DNA from: Gemmatimonadota bacterium
GTDB taxonomy: Bacteria > Gemmatimonadota > Gemmatimonadetes > Gemmatimonadales > Gemmatimonadaceae
Direction: 5' to 3'
DNA: 64,000 bases
NCBI GenBank assembly: GCA_028287235.1
Contig: JAQBQB010000017.1
Location: forward strand, 1-64,000
Part shown: in pieces, positions 7,248-16,059 of the stretch
Position numbering within the stretch: position 1 is the first letter of the stretch
How the letters are laid out: every line of letters begins with the position of its first letter
The notes under the pieces: generated by a model
What the model was told of the DNA's origin: nothing
Seen by the model: the letters and a program-made list of their open reading frames with translations, nothing else
Database searches by the model: none
Made by a program: the position numbers and the translations under genes

Positions 7248-8738
7248 TCAGCGCTTCGGCCCGCGCGGCAGCAACTCCTTCATGTCGGCGAGCTGCCACG
7301 CATTCACGGCCATGATCGTCGCGGCCTGCGCCACGTCGGCCGGAATGGTGTGCTTGTAGTCGTCCACCTGCGAGTGGTGCGTGTGGTTGTATCCCGAAGT
7401 GGCCTGATCGTAGTTGAAGCTCGGAATCCCGTCCTGAACGAACGACAGGTGGTCGGTCCCCGTCTTCACTCCCGTTCGCACCACGAGCTGTCCGAGCCCC
7501 GCAACGGGCTGCAGCATCGACTTCCACATGTCGCGCAGCTCCTCGTGGCCCTGGAGCGCCATGCCGGTGATTCGTCCCGTCCCGTTGTCGAGCACGAGTA
7601 CCGCCTGAACGTTGTCGGCATCCTTCTCGTGCGCGGCGGCGTAGGCCTGAGAGCCGAACAACCCTTCCTCCTCGGCGCCGAAGAGCACGAAGCGAATCGT
7701 CCGCTTGGGGCGCACGCCCGACGCTTCGAGAATGCGCGCTGCCTCGAGCACGGCCACCGCGCCCGTGCCGTTGTCCGTGCCGCCCGTGCCCAGATCCCAC
7801 GAGTCGAGATGCGCACCGAGTAACACGACCTGCTCGGGGTGGTCGCTCCCCCGAATCTCCGCGACGGTGTTGTACTGCTGCAGCGTGTCGCGCGTGAACG
7901 AGTTCGTGACGTCGGCCTCGATGCGCACCAGCTCGCCGCGGCGCAGAAGCCGCTCGAACTGCGTGTACGTCTCGTTCGGGATCACGATCTCCGGCACGGG
8001 CGAGATGGCGTCGGGCGCGCCGCTCATCGTGAGGAGGCCGAACTCCTTGCCGCCGTCGCGAATCACGCCGGCCACTTTGTCGCGCGCCGATACCCAGGCG
8101 CGAGCGGGCATGAAGCGCCGCTCTTCATCGGAGTGCGGTTGCAGCGACGCACGAAGAGAATCCAGGCGCGCGGCGTCTGCCGCCGAGGGAGTGGCGTCGG
8201 GATTCGAGACCGGATACGACGGCCCGGCCAGCACCCACTTGCCCGCGAGCTTCCCCTTGAAGCGGCGATTGAACTCCGCCTCCGTGCGCGCGTCCATCAA
8301 CACCACGTCGCCGGCGCGCGGACCGTTCGTGCCCGGCGTCCAGGCCCATGACGCGCCGATCAGCTCGCGCCGTTGCGGCGCGAGCATGCGCAGCGTCATG
8401 GGGCCGCGCGTCCAACCCACGCCGAACTTGAATCCTTCGAGCTCGCTCTTATCCAAACCGTAGTCGCGAAATTTCTTCTGCGTCCACTCATTGGCGCGGC
8501 GCATCTCCGGCGTGCCGGCGAGGCGCGGGCCGATGACGTCGAGCAGGTACTGCAGACTGGAATCGGCCTGCGAGCGTTGCGTCCCTTCGCGAATGATGCG
8601 CGCCACGATGTCGTCATTCGACGGCACGGTGACGGACGCCTGCGTGACCGAAGGCGCCGAAGGTGCCGACTGCGCGGTCGCGCTCGTCGAGGCGATTCCA
8701 GCCAGCAGCGACAGCGCGACGAGCTTCCTTCCGAGCAT
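7248..8738 (-). CDS. secreted M28-family zinc metallopeptidase
   Basis: 496 residues with a signal peptide (MLGRKLVALSLLAGIASTSATAQ). The M28 core carries the zinc ligands: LLGAHLDSWD, GGTDNGTGA, FGAEEEGLFG with the catalytic Glu pair, and the final His in NHTHHSQVDDY. A PA-like insert precedes it. It resembles the carboxypeptidase Q/aminopeptidase branch, acting in the periplasm or outside the cell on peptides. The ATG at 8738 overlaps the pdxA stop by one base (TGATG), implying translational coupling; the frame stays open far upstream but that part is the shadow of pdxA. Confidence 0.93.
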   Translation of the reverse strand: MLGRKLVALSLLAGIASTSATAQSAPSAPSVTQASVTVPSNDDIVARIIREGTQRSQADSSLQYLLDVIGPRLAGTPEMRRANEWTQKKFRDYGLDKSELEGFKFGVGWTRGPMTLRMLAPQRRELIGASWAWTPGTNGPRAGDVVLMDARTEAEFNRRFKGKLAGKWVLAGPSYPVSNPDATPSAADAARLDSLRASLQPHSDEERRFMPARAWVSARDKVAGVIRDGGKEFGLLTMSGAPDAISPVPEIVIPNETYTQFERLLRRGELVRIEADVTNSFTRDTLQQYNTVAEIRGSDHPEQVVLLGAHLDSWDLGTGGTDNGTGAVAVLEAARILEASGVRPKRTIRFVLFGAEEEGLFGSQAYAAAHEKDADNVQAVLVLDNGTGRITGMALQGHEELRDMWKSMLQPVAGLGQLVVRTGVKTGTDHLSFVQDGIPSFNYDQATSGYNHTHHSQVDDYKHTIPADVAQAATIMAVNAWQLADMKELLPRGPKR

Positions 8739-9694
8739 CAGACCTCCACTGCCCGCGCGCCCGCCGTGCGGCGCGCGATCTGCGCACAGAGTAGAATTGC
8801 CTCGATCATGCTCGACGCGTCGGCAATTCCCTGCCCGGCGATGTCGAGCGCCGTGCCATGGTCGGGCGACGTGCGTGGGAACGGCAGCCCGAGCGTGACG
8901 TTCACCGCGCCGCCGAACGACGCCACCTTGATCGCCGTCATGCCGACGTCGTGATAGGGCGCGATCACGGCGTCGAAGGCGCCGCGCATCGCGCGCACGA
9001 ACACCGTGTCGGCGGGAAAAGGCCCCGCGATTCCCGCCGCGTCGGCCGCGGGGCGCAGCAGCTCGTCGTCCTCGCGCCCGAACCGGCCGCCGTCTCCGGC
9101 GTGCGGATTGAGCGCACACAGCGCGATGCGCGGCTCGGCGATACCGAACCACTCCTGCAGCCCGGCGCGCGTGACGGCGGCCGCATCGGCGATCGCGCGA
9201 GCCGTGAGCGCCGTAGGCACGTCGCGCAGCGCGAGATGCGTCGTCGCGAGGACGACGCGCAGCGGATTGGTCGCGCCCGCGGTGGGCTTCGTCGCGGCGA
9301 GCATCATCGCCACGCGCCGGCCGGTGAGCGTCGCCAACATCTCGGTGTGGCCGGGATAGGAGTATCCACCGGCGAGCAGCGCCGCCTTGTCGAGCGGCGC
9401 CGTCACGATCCCGTCCACCGCGCCCTCGAGCGCCAACGCCACGGCGCGCTCGATCGCGCGGCCGGCGAAGCGACCGGCGTCGGCAGCGGCAGCCGTTGCG
9501 GTGCCGGCGGCGGTCCACGATCCCGTTCGCTCGTCCACGTCGACGCCGGCATTCGCCGGACCCACGAAAACGAGATCGGCGGCGGCGCGCACTTCGCGCG
9601 ACGCCGCCGTTTTCATGATGATCTCCGGCCCGATGCCGCGCACGTCCCCGAGCGTGACGGCCAGCCGCGGCCGACGACCCGAGTGGAGCGTCAC
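8738..9694 (-). CDS. pdxA: 4-hydroxythreonine-4-phosphate dehydrogenase
   Basis: 318 residues, normal PdxA length. It catalyses the NAD-dependent step of vitamin B6 (pyridoxal phosphate) synthesis. Recognisable motifs are LGDVRGIGPEI at the N-terminus (most homologues read GDPAGIGPE), YPGHTEM, and the metal-binding histidines in ATTHLALRDV, NPHAGDGG and YHDVGMTAIK (often YHDQG), plus SPDHGTALD. It lies 18 bases after the SurA-like gene and overlaps the peptidase gene, so it belongs to a minus-strand operon whose members are functionally mixed. Confidence 0.95.
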   Translation of the reverse strand: MTLHSGRRPRLAVTLGDVRGIGPEIIMKTAASREVRAAADLVFVGPANAGVDVDERTGSWTAAGTATAAAADAGRFAGRAIERAVALALEGAVDGIVTAPLDKAALLAGGYSYPGHTEMLATLTGRRVAMMLAATKPTAGATNPLRVVLATTHLALRDVPTALTARAIADAAAVTRAGLQEWFGIAEPRIALCALNPHAGDGGRFGREDDELLRPAADAAGIAGPFPADTVFVRAMRGAFDAVIAPYHDVGMTAIKVASFGGAVNVTLGLPFPRTSPDHGTALDIAGQGIADASSMIEAILLCAQIARRTAGARAVEV

Positions 9695-9712
9695 GAAACG
9701 ACGCCTCCGCCG

Positions 9713-11095
9713 TTACGGCTTCGCGCTCACCACGGTGGGATCGAGCCGCACCGTGACGTACGCCTGCTTCCGCAGTGTTTCGACGTAGCGGTGAATGCCT
9801 CCGCGCTGTGCGAGCTCCGACCGCACCGCCGCCCGCAGCTCGTCGATCGTCTGTTCGCCGCCTTCGGTCACCGTCGACAACTGCGCGACCACGAACTTCG
9901 GCACGTCGGGACGAGTCGCCGAGCCTGGGATCTGGAAGACGGAGATGTCGCCAGGCTTTCCGCCGGTGAACGCCTTCTGGTACGTGGCCGGCAGACTGTC
10001 GCGCGCATAGGGAGTGGCGATGCTCGTCTCTTCCTTGCCCGGATAGTCATGGTACTTCTTCGCCAGCGTGTCGAACGCCACGCCGCTCTTCAGCAGCTTC
10101 GACACGCTGTCGGCGAGCACTCCCGTGCGCGCGACGTCGGCCGAGTCGATCTTGGGCGCGATGAGGATCTGGTGCGCCTTCACTTCGCCCGGTTGCACGC
10201 GGTCCACACGAATGATGTGGAAGCCGTACGGCGTTTCCACGACGGGGCTCAACTGACCCGGCGCCAGTGCGGCGAGATACGGCGTGCCGAACAGCCAGCG
10301 CTCGAACTCCGGCAGGTTGTCGTTGCGCCGCGCCCAACCGAGATCGCCGCCCGTTTCCTTCGTTTTGAGATCCATCGATTCGCGCTTGGCGAGCTTCTCG
10401 AAATCGGTGCCCGACTTGAGCTGCGCGAGCAGCGACTCGGCGCGCACGCGCGCGATCTCCTTCGCCGGCGGTGACGCCTGCGGCGCCATCACGATCTGCT
10501 TGAACGTTACCGCCGCGGGCTTCTTCGGCAGAAAGTCCTTGCTCCGCGCGAACTCGGCCTTCACCTCGGCTTCGGTCACGTTGATCGGAATGATCTTGCC
10601 GTCGGTCGTCAGCTTGCGGATGGCGCGGTCGAGCGTCATCTGGCGGCGGAACTGCTCCATCAGATAGCGACGATACTCCTCGGGCGTGCCGAGCGAGGCC
10701 TTGGCCAACTTGTCGCGGAACTCGGCGTCGGTCGTGAACTGCGAGCGAACGGCGCGCACCTGACGGTCCACCTGCGGCGTGACGTCCGCGTCGGGCACGT
10801 CGATCTTCAGCTCCTTCGCCTTCTGGATGATGAGCTCCTCTTCGATCATGTCGTTGAGGACGTCACGCTCCATGGCCGACGCGGCGGCGCTGTCCGCCGG
10901 GGCGGGAGTGCCGCGCTGGATCTTCTCGTAGACCTTCTCGCGCAAGTCGTAGCGCGTGATGGGCTGGTCGCCCACGATCGCGACGATCGCATCCAGCGGA
11001 ACGGGCGAGGTCACGGCGGCCGGCTGCTGCGCGGGCAGTACGTGCAGCGCACCGGCGGCAAAGACCAGCAAGGACGAAGCGAAGATGGATTTCAT
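9713..11095 (-). CDS. SurA-like periplasmic peptidyl-prolyl isomerase/chaperone
   Basis: 460 residues from ATG 11095, chosen because it begins a signal peptide (MKSIFASSLLVFAAGALHVLPAQ); the frame is open further upstream but encodes only Arg-rich shadow sequence. A SurA N-domain (about 40-190; IVAIVGDQPITRYDLREKV) is followed by a parvulin domain (GGDLGWARRNDNLPEFE, then ETPYGFHIIRVDRV) and a second, degenerate parvulin-like part. SurA escorts outer-membrane proteins through the periplasm. The next gene upstream encodes a second parvulin protein, so the pair may share clients. Confidence 0.9.
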   Translation of the reverse strand: MKSIFASSLLVFAAGALHVLPAQQPAAVTSPVPLDAIVAIVGDQPITRYDLREKVYEKIQRGTPAPADSAAASAMERDVLNDMIEEELIIQKAKELKIDVPDADVTPQVDRQVRAVRSQFTTDAEFRDKLAKASLGTPEEYRRYLMEQFRRQMTLDRAIRKLTTDGKIIPINVTEAEVKAEFARSKDFLPKKPAAVTFKQIVMAPQASPPAKEIARVRAESLLAQLKSGTDFEKLAKRESMDLKTKETGGDLGWARRNDNLPEFERWLFGTPYLAALAPGQLSPVVETPYGFHIIRVDRVQPGEVKAHQILIAPKIDSADVARTGVLADSVSKLLKSGVAFDTLAKKYHDYPGKEETSIATPYARDSLPATYQKAFTGGKPGDISVFQIPGSATRPDVPKFVVAQLSTVTEGGEQTIDELRAAVRSELAQRGGIHRYVETLRKQAYVTVRLDPTVVSAKP

Positions 11096-11174
11096 ACGAC
11101 GGGATACCCACGGGCGAGGGCCAGGGATCCGTCCCCTTGGCGGGGGGAGCCTGGCCCTCTGATGATGAACGAGC

Positions 11175-12707
11175 TTACGGCTTCGGCGGCTTCGGAGCGG
11201 GCGCGGGAGCAGGCGTGGGCTGTGCAGCCGGCGGCTGCGCACCACCCGGCGGCGGACCGGCCGGCGCACCCATGCCGGGGAGCGGAATCTGCGACTTGGG
11301 CTGGTTCGCCGCACGAGCCGAATCGGCCGACGCGCGAACCTTCGTGGCACGCTCGAACGCGCGATCGATACCGGCCGAGTTGATCGACGACTCGTACTTG
11401 GCGTCGAGCATCTTCTTGAGCGGCGTGGGCAGCGACAGCGGCTGTGCCTGTCCGGCCATCATGCGGTCGAGATAGGCGTCGACGCGCGAGGCGGCGAGAC
11501 GCTCCTTTTCCGCGGTGCTCTTCGCGCTGTCGGCAAGCTGCTTCGGATCGACGCCGAGGGCACCCCAGACGTTCGTCACGAGGTTGCCGATCTCGTTGTA
11601 CATGTTCGTGCGCTCGGCCGCCGGGACGTCGATCTTCGCGCTGTCGGCACGCGCGAGCAACACCTGCTGCGTGGCGATCTGCTTGATGAACGGCTTGAGC
11701 ACCGAATCCGGCGCCTGCGGAATACGCTGCATGATCTGCTGCTGCGGCGGCGTGGTCTCGATCCAGTCGAGGAAGTTCTGCACCGTGAGGTTGCCGCCCT
11801 TGTAGCTGGCGAGCGTCGTGTTGTCCTTGCGGTGCTTGCCCGGATCCTTCGCCGCGCCCTTGATCGCCGCGGCCGCGTTGTCCTTCACCTGCACGTTCGC
11901 GCCCGTCTCGAGCTGCGCCATGTAGGTGCTGTCGGCGATGTGCTTGGCCGCCTGCGAGTACTGCGCGGAGAAATCCTTCTGCGCGTCGGCGTAGGGCAGC
12001 CGCTGAATGATGTGGAAGCCGAAGTTCGTCTCGATGGGCTGCGAGATCTCGCCGGGCTTGAGCGCGGCCGTCGCGGCGGAGAACGCCGGGATCATCACAC
12101 CCTTCTGGAAGACGCCGAGATTGCCGTTGTTCTGCGCCGCGCTCGGATCGCCGCTGTATTTCTTCACCAGCTCGGTGAAGTTGGCCGGTGTCACCTGCGC
12201 GCGAACCATCGCGGCTCGCTTGCGAAGCGAATCTTTCTCGGCGGCCGAGGGCGGAACGCCCTGGTTCTTGTACGCGAGCAGGATATGGCGCGCGGCGAGC
12301 AGTCCGCCCCCCGCCTGGTTGTACGCCGCTTCGCTGCCGGAGTCGACCTTGAACGTCTTGCTCGCCGAGTCCATGAAGCGCTGCAGCTTCTGCATGTTGA
12401 TGATCGGCGCGAGCGCCAGATCGATCGCCTTGGAATCCTTGAGCGAATCGCCATGCGCCGCGGCGTAGGCGATCTGCTGGTAGCCGGTCCAGATGTCGGT
12501 GAGGATCGCCGCGTTGTCGCGGGTCACGGGCACCTGGATCTTGGCGCCGCCGAGCATGTCACCGAGACGCGTGACGGAAAGTTCCTGCGAGCCGGCGCGT
12601 GCGACGACGTCCACGTGCGCGGTGAGTGCGTCCTTCAGCCCGCCACATGCCGCCACACCCAGGATGGTGCAGACAGCCGCGAAGCCAACGAGGGAACGAG
12701 AGCGCAT
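11175..12707 (-). CDS. parvulin-type PPIase lipoprotein
   Basis: 510 residues. The N-terminus MRSRSLVGFAAVCTILGVAAC is a lipoprotein signal with Cys at 21. A central parvulin domain has ARHILLAYKNQG, NGNLGVFQKGVMIPAFSAA and IETNFGFHIIQR. The C-terminus is a Pro/Ala-rich tail (from about residue 470). The layout resembles PrsA or PpiC: an N-domain, rotamase, then a helical C-domain. It probably sits on the outer face of a membrane and folds exported proteins. It lies 79 bases upstream of the SurA-like gene and 31 bases after mfd. Confidence 0.88.
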   Translation of the reverse strand: MRSRSLVGFAAVCTILGVAACGGLKDALTAHVDVVARAGSQELSVTRLGDMLGGAKIQVPVTRDNAAILTDIWTGYQQIAYAAAHGDSLKDSKAIDLALAPIINMQKLQRFMDSASKTFKVDSGSEAAYNQAGGGLLAARHILLAYKNQGVPPSAAEKDSLRKRAAMVRAQVTPANFTELVKKYSGDPSAAQNNGNLGVFQKGVMIPAFSAATAALKPGEISQPIETNFGFHIIQRLPYADAQKDFSAQYSQAAKHIADSTYMAQLETGANVQVKDNAAAAIKGAAKDPGKHRKDNTTLASYKGGNLTVQNFLDWIETTPPQQQIMQRIPQAPDSVLKPFIKQIATQQVLLARADSAKIDVPAAERTNMYNEIGNLVTNVWGALGVDPKQLADSAKSTAEKERLAASRVDAYLDRMMAGQAQPLSLPTPLKKMLDAKYESSINSAGIDRAFERATKVRASADSARAANQPKSQIPLPGMGAPAGPPPGGAQPPAAQPTPAPAPAPKPPKP

Positions 12708-12738
12708 TAAACCAGGGTCTGGGGTCGAGGGGGAGGGT

Positions 12739-15700
12739 CTAACTGACCAAACCTCGAAGCGCGCGGACGAGTCCGTCGAGCATCGGGGCGCCGCCGAGGC
12801 GGGTAAGCTTGAGTGACAGCGGAACCGCTCGGCGGACCTCCGCTTGGAACTGCACGTCGTGAAAGGCCGCCGAGAGCCCTTTGACACGGGGCGCGGCAGA
12901 ATCTCTAAAGGTAATACGAGCCTCGTCACCACGCACCAGGATTCCTTCTATCCCCATGGCACCGCCAATGATCCGCAGTTGCGCCAGCGCCAACATCGCC
13001 TCGCCGGGAGCCGGGATCGGACCGAACCGGTCGCGTAGCTCAGTCCGCAACGCTTCCACGTCCTTGGGGTCGGTGAAGCGCGCGAGTCTCTTGTAGATGT
13101 CGATCTTCGCGTCCTGAGAGACGACGTAGTCGTCGGGCAGGTAATTCGGGGTGTCGATCGTGACGTCCGACGGCACCATCTTGGGCGCCGCGTCGCCCGA
13201 CACCAGGCGGCGCACCGTCTCCTCCAGCATGCGCAGGTACATGTCGAAGCCCACGGCGTGCACGAACCCCGACTGCTCCGCGCCGAGCAGGTTGCCGGCG
13301 CCACGCATCTCGAGATCCTTGAGCGCGATTCGGTAGCCCGCGCCGAGCTCGGTGTGGTGCTCCAACACCTGCAAGCGGCGCTCGGCGTCGGGGTCGACCG
13401 AATCGGGCACGATGAGGTAGCAGTATGCGCGGCGGTGAGAGCGGCCCACGCGCCCTCGGAGTTGATACAACTGCGCCAACCCAAAATTGTCGGCGCGGTT
13501 CACGAACATCGTGTTCGCGTTCGCCACGTCGAGGCCCGATTCCACGATCATGGTGGAAACGAGCACATCGATCTCGCCGCTCACGAAGGAGTGCATGTGC
13601 GCTTCGAGCTCCTTCTCCTTCATCTGTCCGTGCGCCACCGCGATGCGCGCCCGCGGCACGATTCGCTGGATGTGGTCGGCAATCGCCTGGATGGTCTCGA
13701 TGCGGTTGTGGACGAAGAACACTTGCCCGCCGCGATCGAGCTCGCGCGAGATGCCTTCGTCGATCAAGCCGTCGTCCCACGGCTCCACGTACGTGAGCAC
13801 GGGCGAGCGGTCGCGCGGCGGCGTCTGCATCAGCGTCATGTCGCGCAAGCCGGCGAGCGACAGGTGCAGCGTGCGGGGAATGGGCGTGGCGGTGAGCGTC
13901 AGCACGTCCGTCTGCAGCTTGAGCTGCTTGAGCCGCTCCTTGTGCTTCACGCCGAAGCGATGCTCCTCGTCGACCACGATGAGCCCCAGATCCCCGAACT
14001 CGACGTCGGGGCTCAGCAGCCGATGCGTCCCGATCACGATGTCGACCTTCTTGTCCTTCAGCTCCGCGACGATCGCCGTCTGCTCTTTCGCCGTTTGGAA
14101 GCGGCTCAATGCGGCGACGCGAATCGGGAAGTCGGCGAGCCGCTCGCTGAACGTACGCGCATGCTGGTCGGCGAGAATCGTCGTCGGCACGAGCACCGCT
14201 ACCTGTCGTCCCGATTGCACCGCCTTGAATGCGGCGCGCACGGCGATCTCCGTCTTGCCGTAGCCCACGTCGCCGACGAGCAGGCGGTCCATGGGGCGCG
14301 TGCTCTCCATGTCGCCCTTCACCTGAGTCGTCGCGGTGCGCTGGTCGGGCGTGTCCTCGAACAGAAAGGCCGACTCGAGCTGCTTCTGCCACGGTGTGTC
14401 GGGCACGTGCGGTGGACGCGTCGAGATCTTCCGGCGCGCGTACAGGTCGAGCAGCTCGACCGTCATCTCCTGAATCGCGATGCGCGTGCGTTCGCGCTGC
14501 TGCCCCCACCGCTTGCCGCCGAGGCGGTGCAACCGCGGCGGAGGCGAATCTTCGGAGATGTCGTCGGACGACCGGTACTTCTCGAGCTGGTCGATGCGGT
14601 ACAGCGGCACGTTGAGCCGGTCGCCGCCCTCGTACTCCACCACCGCGACCTCGATCGTGCTCTGCCCCACGAAGATCTGTGTGATGCCGCGATAGATGCC
14701 GACGCCATGCTCGAGGTGCACGACGTAGTCGCCGTTCTTGAGCGACAGCGTGTCGAGCGCCGCCGTTCCCGAGATGTACCGGCGTGCGCGACGAATCCGC
14801 CGCTCGCGGCGGAAGATCTCGTGGTCGGTGAGAATGCGAAGCCCGAGCGAGGAGCTCGACGTCGCTCTTCCCGCGTCCCCCTTCCCGCTTCCCGGAACGA
14901 CGAATCCCCCGTCCAACACTCCGATCGACAACGCCGCCGGCGACGGACCCGAATACTCGTCGCTCAACAGCTCGTCGAGACGCTCGGCCTGCCCTTCGTT
15001 GTCACAGAGGATGACGGTGGGCAGTCCGTCGCGCACCAGGCGCTTGAGCTGCTTGATGTCGCGATCGATCGCTTCCGGCGGCCGAATCGGAAACACGATG
15101 TCGGGCTCGGCTTCGCCTTCGTCCACGGCGTTGATCGTGCCGAGGCGGCGGATCGCCTTGAGGGTGACCTCGGGGCTCTCGAACAGCTCGTCGCGCGACG
15201 GAACGTCTTCGCCGCGGCGGCGCGCGAGCTCGATGTGATGCTGCGCGTCGTCCCAGGTGCGCTTGAGCTCCGGCTCGATGTGCGACCCGCGCGGAATGAC
15301 GAGGAGCGTGTCCGGCGAAAAGAGCGACGTGATCGAGCCGCGCTCGAAGTCGCCGGCGTCCTCGCGCACGTGGCCGTCCACCGGCAGCACGAGCGCGAAG
15401 TCCACGGCGCGGCTGGAGCGCTGGGTCACGAGGTCGAAGTGGCGCAGATCCTCGATCGTATCGCCCCAGAACTCGGCGCGCACCGGCTCGGCCATTCCAA
15501 AACTGTAGACATCGAAGATGCCGCCGCGAATGCTGAACTGGGCGACGTCTTCGACCATGGGCACGCGCTCGAAGCCGATCGCCTCGAGATGCGCCGCGAG
15601 CTCGCTGAGCCGGTGCGTGCCGCCCTTGCGCAGCTCCACGCGCAGCTCGCGCAGCGCGCTCGGCATGCGCGTCTTCTCCGACAGCGCGCGCGCCGTGGTG

Positions 15701-16059
15701 AGTAGGATCTGCAGCTCGCCGCGCGTGAGCCGCTCGAGTGTCTCGACCCGCTCGCCGGCCACTTCCATGTGCGGCTCGGCTTCACCGAAACCCTCGCGCG
15801 CCGGATAGAGCGCGATCGACGTCTCGGGAATGAGCGTTTGTAGATCGGCCAGCCAGCGCTCGGCGTCGCCCACGCCTTCGGTAGCGACGACGAAGAAGCG
15901 CGTCGGCAGCCGGCGGGCGAGCGCGGCGACGAGCGCCGCGTCGGCCGATCCCGGCAGCCCGCCGGCGACCAACCGTTGGCCGGGCGCCGGAAGCGTGTTG
16001 AAAACGCGATTGAATGCCGGAAGTCGCTCGACCGCGTCGAGCAGTGCGTCGAGTGCCAT
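12739..16059 (-). CDS. mfd: transcription-repair coupling factor Mfd
   Basis: 1106 residues from ATG 16059 (family about 1150). The UvrB-like N-terminal part (about 1-330) lacks helicase motifs as expected. The RNA polymerase interaction domain follows (GDYVVHLEHGVGIYRG), then the RecG-like translocase with Walker A GDVGYGKTE, DEEH box VVDEEHRFGV, and LTATPIPRTLH and GRVGRSHRRAYCY motifs, ending in the TRCF domain. Mfd removes stalled RNA polymerase and recruits UvrA. A Ser/Gly-rich insert (GSGKGDAGRATSSSS) before the polymerase-binding domain is atypical. The start overlaps the previous stop by one base (TGATG). Confidence 0.97.
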   Translation of the reverse strand: MALDALLDAVERLPAFNRVFNTLPAPGQRLVAGGLPGSADAALVAALARRLPTRFFVVATEGVGDAERWLADLQTLIPETSIALYPAREGFGEAEPHMEVAGERVETLERLTRGELQILLTTARALSEKTRMPSALRELRVELRKGGTHRLSELAAHLEAIGFERVPMVEDVAQFSIRGGIFDVYSFGMAEPVRAEFWGDTIEDLRHFDLVTQRSSRAVDFALVLPVDGHVREDAGDFERGSITSLFSPDTLLVIPRGSHIEPELKRTWDDAQHHIELARRRGEDVPSRDELFESPEVTLKAIRRLGTINAVDEGEAEPDIVFPIRPPEAIDRDIKQLKRLVRDGLPTVILCDNEGQAERLDELLSDEYSGPSPAALSIGVLDGGFVVPGSGKGDAGRATSSSSLGLRILTDHEIFRRERRIRRARRYISGTAALDTLSLKNGDYVVHLEHGVGIYRGITQIFVGQSTIEVAVVEYEGGDRLNVPLYRIDQLEKYRSSDDISEDSPPPRLHRLGGKRWGQQRERTRIAIQEMTVELLDLYARRKISTRPPHVPDTPWQKQLESAFLFEDTPDQRTATTQVKGDMESTRPMDRLLVGDVGYGKTEIAVRAAFKAVQSGRQVAVLVPTTILADQHARTFSERLADFPIRVAALSRFQTAKEQTAIVAELKDKKVDIVIGTHRLLSPDVEFGDLGLIVVDEEHRFGVKHKERLKQLKLQTDVLTLTATPIPRTLHLSLAGLRDMTLMQTPPRDRSPVLTYVEPWDDGLIDEGISRELDRGGQVFFVHNRIETIQAIADHIQRIVPRARIAVAHGQMKEKELEAHMHSFVSGEIDVLVSTMIVESGLDVANANTMFVNRADNFGLAQLYQLRGRVGRSHRRAYCYLIVPDSVDPDAERRLQVLEHHTELGAGYRIALKDLEMRGAGNLLGAEQSGFVHAVGFDMYLRMLEETVRRLVSGDAAPKMVPSDVTIDTPNYLPDDYVVSQDAKIDIYKRLARFTDPKDVEALRTELRDRFGPIPAPGEAMLALAQLRIIGGAMGIEGILVRGDEARITFRDSAAPRVKGLSAAFHDVQFQAEVRRAVPLSLKLTRLGGAPMLDGLVRALRGLVS

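Noticed and set aside
13258-15705. Very long open frame antisense to mfd (815 codons), and another antisense to bipA (1361-2773)
   Set aside because: Both are Arg/His/Asp-rich readings opposite strong genes. High GC at third positions leaves such frames open, and no ribosome site or family match supports them.
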